From Verpa conica (lineage: Eukaryota > Ascomycota > Pezizomycetes > Pezizales > Morchellaceae): a stretch of 64,000 nt of DNA. Location of the stretch: positions 1,240,001 through 1,304,000 of the forward strand of contig JAUFSD010000011.1 of assembly GCA_033030425.1 (NCBI GenBank). The letters are read 5' to 3'. The position numbers and the translations under genes were made by a program. This document shows positions 57,265 through 64,000 of the stretch, one piece after another; position 1 is the stretch's first letter, and every line of letters begins with the position of its first letter. The notes below the pieces were generated by a model. It was not told where the DNA came from, searched no databases, and saw only the letters and a program-made list of their open reading frames with translations.

Positions 57265-57888
57265 ATGGCCGTACCAAAACTGGTAGAATTAGGGAAAAAC
57301 CACTTAAAGCTCAAGAAGCTTCTTCCTCCTACAATACAAAAGCCACACCTGCACACTCCCTCAAAAAGCTATACAGTATTGGCTGTAGAGTCTGGCAAAA
57401 GCTTTAACGACCGGCCTAAGCCAGAAACTGCACTCTGGCAGCACCTTCTTTATTTTAGAAATGTAGACCAACAGCACCCCCCCTATCATAGAGCTAAAAA
57501 AGTGGCCATTGCTCTTCTCTCAGGTACAGAATAAATTCCACCTGTACTTTTATATTACTAATATATATTACTAGCCAATACAAAAAAGGAGAGGGACCGT
57601 CTCAAAGCAGCTAAATGGAGAGAAACCCACCAAGAGAAGGCCAAAAAAGCCTCTGCCCTGGGAGGTCTAAAGAGTAAAGCTCTTAGACACCTAAGTAAAA
57701 TGGGGAAAGTAGCAACCAAAGATGCCATTAATGCGCTTGTTACCCAATGGCTCCAGGAGGGGCAGACGCAGGAGCAGGCGCAGGAGCAGGAGCAGGCGCA
57801 GGAGCAGGCGCAGGCGCAGGGAACCGAGGAGGAGGAGGAGGAGGAGGAGGAGGAGGAGGAGGAGGAGGAGGAGAATGGGTCTCTCTAA
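57265..57888 (+). CDS. Third transposon gene, basic/acidic-tailed protein
   Basis: Exons 57265-57523 and 57575-57888 join in phase across a 51-nt intron (GTACAG donor, TTACTAG acceptor) to 190 residues. The first part is basic (VPKLVELGKNHLKLKKLL); the middle is a KERDRLKAAKWRETHQEKAKK coiled-coil-like helix; then a GQTQEQAQEQ run and a 15-residue poly-glutamate end before ENGSL. An overlapping frame from an ATG at 57246 is open for 53 codons and could be an alternative first exon. No family recognised. Position inside the TIRs suggests an accessory gene. Confidence 0.6.
57830..57876 (+). repeat. (GAG)n microsatellite
   Basis: About fifteen GAG triplets encoding poly-Glu in the third transposon gene. 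Confidence 0.95.
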
Positions 57889-57934
57889 AAGTGTAATTTT
57901 TTCGAATAAATTTTTTGTGGGGCAATTCTTATAT

Positions 57935-57979
57935 GTTGCCTCGTTAATTATGGCGGAGTGGTCGCTGCAGTCCGCCGTA
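57935..57979. repeat. Right terminal inverted repeat of the 4.84-kb transposon
   Basis: Reverse complement of 53140-53184 with three differences (AACAACG versus AACGAGG region), followed by TSD ATCTTG. Confidence 0.9.
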
Positions 57980-58477
57980 ATCTTGCCATAAAGCGCAACC
58001 ACTACTTAATAATAAGGAAAGGATATATAGACGTATTGACTCTTGTAATAGATTATGCCAACAGCTACAGAGTCCTGCGGCTACTGTGCTGAAAACCCGC
58101 AGCTATGCATTGAAAGTGATTGGGGGTATCTTGGGAGAAGGGTCATTAGTATAACCTGCGGGCTCCCTCACTCCGGCAACTGGATTCGGTACTTGACACT
58201 TCAGTAAAGTGCTCCTTAACAGACTTACCGCAAGGCTGAGAAACTACTGGAGTGCCAACAAAGATAACACACTAATGTGCCTTTCAGGTATGTAAGAATT
58301 CATACTTGAAGCCTTGTTTCTCAGAGGCTCATATGGTCAAGGCTGTTCATTTCTCGACATATATAAGGACGACTGTCTCCCGCTTGCTCCACCAGACCAT
58401 AGATACACATCAACTTATGTACGTTCCTTATACTTAGGCTTCCACACGGTATAACATTCCTCTTATCATAAGTAGAT

Positions 58478-59452
58478 ATGAGTCAAATTTCACTAGGGGT
58501 GGTAAGTACTGTCCATCTACTACGTAGTCGCATTCCATTAATTTTTTGACAGACCCCTCCACTCATACCACCTTTCTCCTGTACAAACTCGCCAGTCGTC
58601 ACTCCCAGCAAGTTCACTCTTCATACCCTCCGCACCCCTTATGGCACAATACCTGATTACCTCAATCATGAACTCAGCACCTTTGGTATCAGCTCCTTCA
58701 CGACCAAGGGATACAAGTTCATCTCTGCAGCTATTAACCCTCTCCACCAACACACTATACTGGAACGCGAAGTAATCCTTACCGAGAAAATAAACCTACA
58801 CATGATCCTACAAAAAGACCGAATCTACCTCAAACCACTCCCGCCTTTCCTCCTGCATTACGATTTCTTCATGGAGAACCTATGTCAAGATCCAATAAAG
58901 CACCAGAACGCCTGCGGGCTTCTAAAAACCTACGCAAATCTCATCATCTATCAAACAGATCTACACCTCGCTATTAATATGCATCTACTCCCCGATATTA
59001 CCTGGGAGCAATGGAGCACCTTCGCAGCGGATATCGGCCGTATACAAAAAGAAGACGTTAGCGAGCGGTATAAGTACGGAGAGTGTCGGATCTACAAATC
59101 TAATAAGCTTTTCCATCTCATGGACCACTCAGCCGAGATCACCTCGATGACCCCAACCCCAAGTCGGAAGGAAGCAGAGTTGCTGTTGTTCGTATTCGCA
59201 TTCTGGAGTATCTTGTTGAGTGCGTTGCAGACAATACTTGCGGGGTCAATAGCGGGCGGTAGCGTTGTGCCGAACGTTACGAGTTCGGTGGCATCGTGTG
59301 GTGGGGTAACGGCAATACTTATGGTTCTAAGTGTGGTGACGACTTACTCTGTTACTGCTATCAGACAATTTACAATAGGCCAGATACCTACTTGGGTAGA
59401 AAGGGTGTTTGGAATAATTTTTTGTCATAAAAGTATGAAACGGGGGTCTTAG
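58478..59452 (+). CDS. Two-exon hypothetical protein with C-terminal membrane helices
   Basis: Exon 1 58478-58501 (MSQISLGV), a 51-nt intron (58502-58552; GTAAGT donor, TTTTTTGACAG acceptor), then exon 2 58553-59452. The joined frame is 307 residues and phase-correct. The N-terminal two thirds look globular (TLHTLRTPYGTIPDYLNHEL; HYDFFMENLCQDPIKHQNAC). Residues about 215-285 contain two hydrophobic segments (ELLLFVFAFWSILLSALQTI and GGVTAILMVLSVVTTYSV), ending in a basic tail. Probably an integral membrane protein. No family recognised. It sits about 500 bp beyond the transposon end. Confidence 0.72.
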
Positions 59453-62432
59453 GGGTTATGTGCCACCGGATTATTTATTATGTGTGTATGATGTCTTGAG
59501 TACTCAGTGAGAATGGGGGGGGTTTATTTGTTTTTGATGCAAGAGTGAAGGCATCTACAAGTATACTAAATGTAAAGTCGGCTAGACTTATGAGATATGA
59601 AATTCATGGTTTATTCACTACGACTAAGGCTCATGTGCATCTCCCTGATCAATGCTGCAATCAGGCGCCAGAACGGGTTAGTGGGTTAGACCGTGTTGCG
59701 ATAGTACCTGCATTAGCGGTGGCGTCATCGCTATCTCGCTTATCGCCTATGCATGATCGCGCCATACCCCCCTGTTAAACCACACTACCTTAATCTAACG
59801 TTCGTCTGGGCACTGGATGTGTGCCTTGCGTTCTGTCAAGCTGGCTTGCTGCCCAGTATATATTTACCGAGATGAGGAAGGTTCCAGCTCAGTATCTACG
59901 GAATCATGGTTAGTCACTGGGAGCCGTATGCAGAATGAGTAGCTGGGCAGGGGCATAACGGGTACAATACGGTGGCCAGTAATGGTAGGATGACTAAATC
60001 CGTTCTATTATTTAGACCACTAGTCACCAGGAGATTTGGTTATTTGGGAAATACCCTAAATACTGGACACATAAATTCGGTGGTAAAAATTCACCGTTTA
60101 TGCATGTATCAGCCTTCTCCTGATTCACCATATCATACAAACCTTTTATAATATACCCCTCTCTAGTGCCTACGAACATAAACATAGGATATCTTTGTTA
60201 CGAAGGAATATTTTAAAAAAATTCCTTCGGCTGTGCCCGCAACGCTAGGATTTCCATAGATATCGAAGTACATAATTCCGGCGAAGCCTTAGTCTTAAGC
60301 CATGAGCTGGTATAGGGGGGATTTAGTCCTATATTCAAGGACAGTTCTAGTACCTCTGAGAGTAACTTATCTACCATCTATTATATAGTCCTAATAACGT
60401 AAAACCTACTTCTAGCCACGTCATAGTTCTAAGCGAGCTATATACTTGATCGCGGGTGCCTAATTAGACATATCGGGTATCTACCTAGGACTCTATAATA
60501 TAGAATATCAAACTACAACTACAAACTAAGTGGTTTTGCGGGAGGTCCCCCCCCCCCAGGTGTATGAAGATCTCCCGCGAGTAGGAGTGTGATTTTATTA
60601 CTAGTCATTCACAATTAGATATAGGACTATGAAACCACAAATCGGGGGATAGCACCTATCTTATTAGTGACAACTTGGGTCCCTAATGTCAGTGCAGAAA
60701 AGCTACCCACCGAAGGTACCAATTTTAGAACTACCGGTAATATCCAGTACACAGTTACTGCTTCTCTTGTGCTGGATAGTGGATTGCTCGTGTTATCCCT
60801 ACTCGTCCCTGAATTGGCCTTCTCAGAAGCTACGCCCCTAGCAGTAAGATACATACCTAACCCTAAACACGGAATTTGTGCACTGAAGTAGAATTTAAAT
60901 CAAATTCCTCTAATTGAGAGAAATCCGAACGCATTCTCGGCTGTAGGGGTATGTGTGATAGGAACAACTGACCTAGAGCCCTAGCCTATCAAGTAATTGG
61001 TGCTAGGGGATACTTGCATGTGAAGTTAAATAATACGCACAAATATACAGGCATGGCTGATTCTAATAATGTCTGCCAATACAGGTGGCCAACACCCAGT
61101 AAGGCTGATGGCTGGCCGGGTCGGGCCGGACCGGCGGGTTGCATGCTGGAAGAGTGCATATGTCCAGTTTTTGTTTCCCTACCGAGAACTAGTGGCTACT
61201 GGAGTCTCACGGTTACCTATCATGACAGTTCTAATGATTATGACATGCGACACTGCGCAATGACTTGAAATTTGTGATATCGGTATGCAGCAGTACCTTG
61301 CATGGTTCGATATCGGATTAAAATTATCAAGTAGAGAATCACTATCGGAAGCCATTAGTTGGATCGGCAGGGGGTAAGTGCCGATATTAGTCCTTTCCCA
61401 CAATGTTTACTTTTTGCATACTGGTGTATACATAAATTGTGACCTTTCGAGAGTTTGTATATATTCTAGGAGCAAAATATAAACGTTTTAAGAAACTTGA
61501 AGTACGCGTACGGGAGCTAATGTTACAATCCACTTACAGACCTGATAGCGCTAGTCGGCTAGAATAAATAGTAGTACAGCAACGCGCTAAATCTATGCGT
61601 CTTTAGGGATTATTAAGATTGAAACCTTTGTGTTACCAGGGGTCCCGAGATATTCAACTAGATAATCCCAATCATCGTATGCCGATTCCTCCTCACCCGG
61701 AGAAGCGCGAACCGTCCCAAAGATACCAAGGAAGCGTACTAAAAATTCTGAGATTCTTACAGGGCAATACTATTACCTTTTCATGCGAAATATACAGGCG
61801 CCGCAGCCCGGTTGTTATTCATATTAAGCGGATTTCTACAACATTATGTTCCTATATAGTTTCGCTCGCCGGTTTCCTGTAAAAACTCGCCGGTCGCGAA
61901 TGTGGCTTCCACAGCGTTACTCAAGGTGCGGGGTACTCGTGGGTTTGACCAATCACGAAGCCCAGGTCCGTTACACCACCTCATCTAGTAATTGTTGGCA
62001 GAGGAATTTGAGTAGGCTCTATGCCCCCAATACGCTACTATATATTACTGGTATACCTAAATACTAATCATATAATAATAGTGTACTATATTGAAAGTAT
62101 TAAAAGGATATCGGGACCAGCTGTCATTTTTATCTTGGTTTATTCTAGGGCATTCACCCAATGTTACAACGCTTATTTCCAAGGCGAGTCGTGGATCGGA
62201 GGCGAAAGATCAGGAATCATCGTCGGCAGTTTGTAAAACCCGTATCATTACTTGTCGCCTAATAGGCAACCTTAGTCTAGGCCTAGGCTGCCCCTAAATG
62301 GTACGATGCTACTACGCGTAGCACTCAATATCCTCGTTAGGAGAAACTAGATAGCGATTCATAATATGAACCCGGCTTAAACAAATCCCGAGAAGTTAGA
62401 ACTAAAAAAAAGGATAATATCATCCCCGCCTT
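59453..62432. other. Long intergenic region
   Basis: About 3 kb without a supportable gene. A hairpin around a C-run at 60538-60580 (GCGGGAG...CTCCCGC). Frames at 60627-60891 on both strands and at 61014-61268, 61619-61882 and 61846-62236 lack domains or splice structure. Confidence 0.4.
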
Positions 62433-63136
62433 TCATCGCCCAACCGGGTATACTTCCAGCACTCCTACTCCATTCTGATAGCGGGAATATTCCTTAAGGG
62501 TCTCAAATATTCTGCCGACAGCTCTTTCGCCTCCACCTCCTTCCACTGTCTCGCCGGTGTCGTTCCTAGATCTCGCCAACTCTTCCATTAGTACTCTTAG
62601 TACCCTTGTAGTCCCCATCATCCCTGCCAAAGTCTTAAAAAAGCCGCCAAAACCTCACTTCCGAGCGCTCCGTTCCTGCCATTCGCTATTGGATCAATGT
62701 ATGCATCCAGTGCTACCGAGAAGGTAGTTACGAGTGGCCCCCTCCCCAATGATATCCTTGTCCACCAACCTATCACTGAACTCAATTGGCCCCCTCTCTA
62801 GCTCTAGAGCTTGAAGTAACGTCTTGCCGTCGATTACAAGCTCTTCCTTCCAATCAATTCCAACACCGGGGCACAATCTGCTTCTCATATGTTATCCTTA
62901 AGTAATTTCTCAAGAGCTTTGAGGTCATTGTCAAGCGGGGTGAGGTCCTCGTCGTGGAGTCTTTTCGGGGTGGATGGAACGGCTTCGTAGGGGCTGGAAA
63001 CGAGGCGGAGATTCAAGCGAATAGCGAGGATTGTGTTGACCAACCAAAGATTAAACTTAGGCGCGTTAGGGAGTAGGGGTGTTGGGGTGAGAAATGTAGA
63101 GAGGGATACTGGTATCGAGAGACCGGGAGTGGGCAA
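62433..63136 (-). pseudogene. Decayed hypothetical gene in several frames
   Basis: Three minus-strand pieces follow in order: 63136-62885 (PSTPKRLHDEDLTPL), 62888-62694 (VGIDWKEELVIDGKTLLQAL) and 62630-62433 (RVLRVLMEELARSRNDTGET). They read like one protein but need two frame changes, near 62886 and 62690-62630, and no good introns bridge them. No ATG opens the first piece. Weak resemblance to the edge gene at 63689-64000 (RNDTGET versus RNEAAETG after a VLR/VLE helix) suggests a broken paralogue. Confidence 0.45.
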
Positions 63137-63688
63137 AACTTGAGTTAGGTATTGTGGGTTACGAGGTAAATGTTAGAATTAAGAGCTGGGGGGTAGAGCG
63201 AGATGTTAAGTGAAGGAACTGGGAGATGGGGTAATGAGCAGCATTTATATGCTCGACCCTTATCAGATTCTTACCAGATGATAAAGATAAGTAACCTTCG
63301 TGATAGATGAGAGCTTCGCCGGCAGAGCTGACCCCAAAGCATCTTTCCGCGGGCGAGTCGTTTATTTATGGTCAGCAATAGGGATTGCCGTACGACGTTG
63401 GCAGCCAGTAAGGGCTATACTATAACCACTCATAAAATGTAGTCTTAATATAGGCTCAGGTCCATACTACACGACAATAATACAATGATCTACTACATAT
63501 ATCACTCAGCCTACGCCTCGAGTTGAGTGGCAGATCATAATCTGATATAAAACCATCAGTTCAACCTTAGATTCTGCGATAAAATATTGAATTTGGCTTC
63601 CGAACACATCCCAGGAATAAATGACAGAGATAAAACTAAAAGCAAACAAAATACAATTTGCGCTCTTTGCCATTCCACCCAAACAGTC

Positions 63689-64000
63689 CTACCAGTTCAC
63701 TCCGATAGCACAGAAATCCCTCAACAACCTCAAGCCCTCTGCCGAAACCTCCTTCGCCTCTTCTTCCCTCCACCCCGTCTCCGCGGCCTCATTACGGCAC
63801 GCCATCGCCCCCTCCCTGAGCACCGTCACACCCTCCAATACGCCCACACTCCTCACCACCTGGAACCACGGCGCCAACGCCTCACACTCATAAGTCGCAC
63901 TCTCAAGCTTCTCCGCCAACCCAATATAAGTATCGAACGCCACCGAGAAGCATGCCAGGGGAGACCCCCAATGGTATCCTTGATCTTTATCCATCATCCT
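63689..64000 (-). CDS. C-terminal part of a hypothetical protein, right window edge
   Basis: About 102 residues end at 63689. Two ATGs at 63994 and 63997 could be the start, but the frame is open to the edge, so it may extend beyond. Helical and charged (FSVAFDTYIGLAEKLESATY; CRNEAAETGWREEEAKEVSA). No domain recognised. The neighbouring decayed gene may be a relative. The opposite-strand frame 63621-63893 is its likely shadow. Confidence 0.5.
   Translation of the reverse strand, partial: RMMDKDQGYHWGSPLACFSVAFDTYIGLAEKLESATYECEALAPWFQVVRSVGVLEGVTVLREGAMACRNEAAETGWREEEAKEVSAEGLRLLRDFCAIGVNW

Larger units (their letters stand above)
53140..57979. mobile_element. 4840-bp DNA transposon, 6-bp TSD, integrase-type DDE transposase
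   Basis: The left end TACGGCGGACTGCAGCGACC at 53140 and its inverted copy ending at 57979 form TIRs of about 45 bp with a three-base difference. The flanking ATCTTG at 53134-53139 and 57980-57985 is an exact 6-bp TSD. Inside are a minus-strand zinc-ribbon gene, a divergent five-exon transposase, a 53-bp tandem array and a third gene. Each TIR folds on itself (GGCGGA...TCCGCC). TA...TA ends, a 6-bp TSD and a retroviral-integrase-like DDE resemble the IS3EU superfamily as I remember it; Ginger-like elements are the alternative (4-bp TSD expected). Confidence 0.92.

Noticed and set aside
57691..58002. Minus-strand poly-leucine frame across the (GAG)n tract
   Set aside because: Antisense of the poly-Glu codons in the third transposon gene.
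58538..58753. 71-codon minus-strand frame
   Set aside because: Shadow of exon 2 of the 58478-59452 gene.

Overview
The window looks like accessory, transposon-laden sequence from a filamentous ascomycete. The support is spliceosomal introns of about 50-65 nt with CTAAC/CTGAC-type branch sites, fungal immune-type proteins (HeLo, CHAT, alpha/beta-hydrolase NLR, ankyrin arrays), a nuclear tRNA-Asp with a 10-nt intron, and very low gene density. A Pezizomycetes (truffle/morel-like) source would fit, but that is inference. Many genes are split by introns, so I rebuilt exon structures by hand from splice sites and phase; none is backed by transcripts.

Layout. 1-675 (minus): a protein running off the left edge, tentatively gasdermin-like. 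2.9-6.9 kb: an intact single-exon TPR-CHAT (caspase-like) protein, divergent to it. 9-13 kb: repeats, including a 5'-truncated LINE with target-site duplication (TSD). 13.8-16.7 kb: an ankyrin gene whose repeats form a 297-bp higher-order array. 17-23 kb: MITEs, hairpins and a five-exon gene with LRAT/NlpC-like motifs (HW...NC). 24.4-25.5 kb: a C2H2 zinc-finger gene broken by a tiny poly-A insertion. 26-31.5 kb: a possible secreted peptide and minisatellites. 31.9-37.1 kb: an eight-exon NLR (SesB-like hydrolase, NB-ARC, about 14 TPRs) with a MITE inside intron 1. 37-42 kb: tRNA-like repeats and retro-tails. 42.2-44.2 kb: a HeLo-domain gene followed by a G/K/E/S-rich repeat tail. 45-49 kb: small genes, a two-exon hypothetical gene and tRNA-Asp. 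53140-57979: a 4840-bp DNA transposon with terminal inverted repeats, a 6-bp TSD and three genes. 58.5-59.5 kb: a two-exon membrane protein. 62.4-64 kb: a decayed gene and an edge gene.

Taken together, 44 kb carries five genes of families tied to fungal non-self recognition or regulated cell death (candidate gasdermin + CHAT, ankyrin, NLR, HeLo). Three of the five have a TA-flanked MITE at or near the 5' end. The families are established; that these genes act as one system is only a hypothesis.
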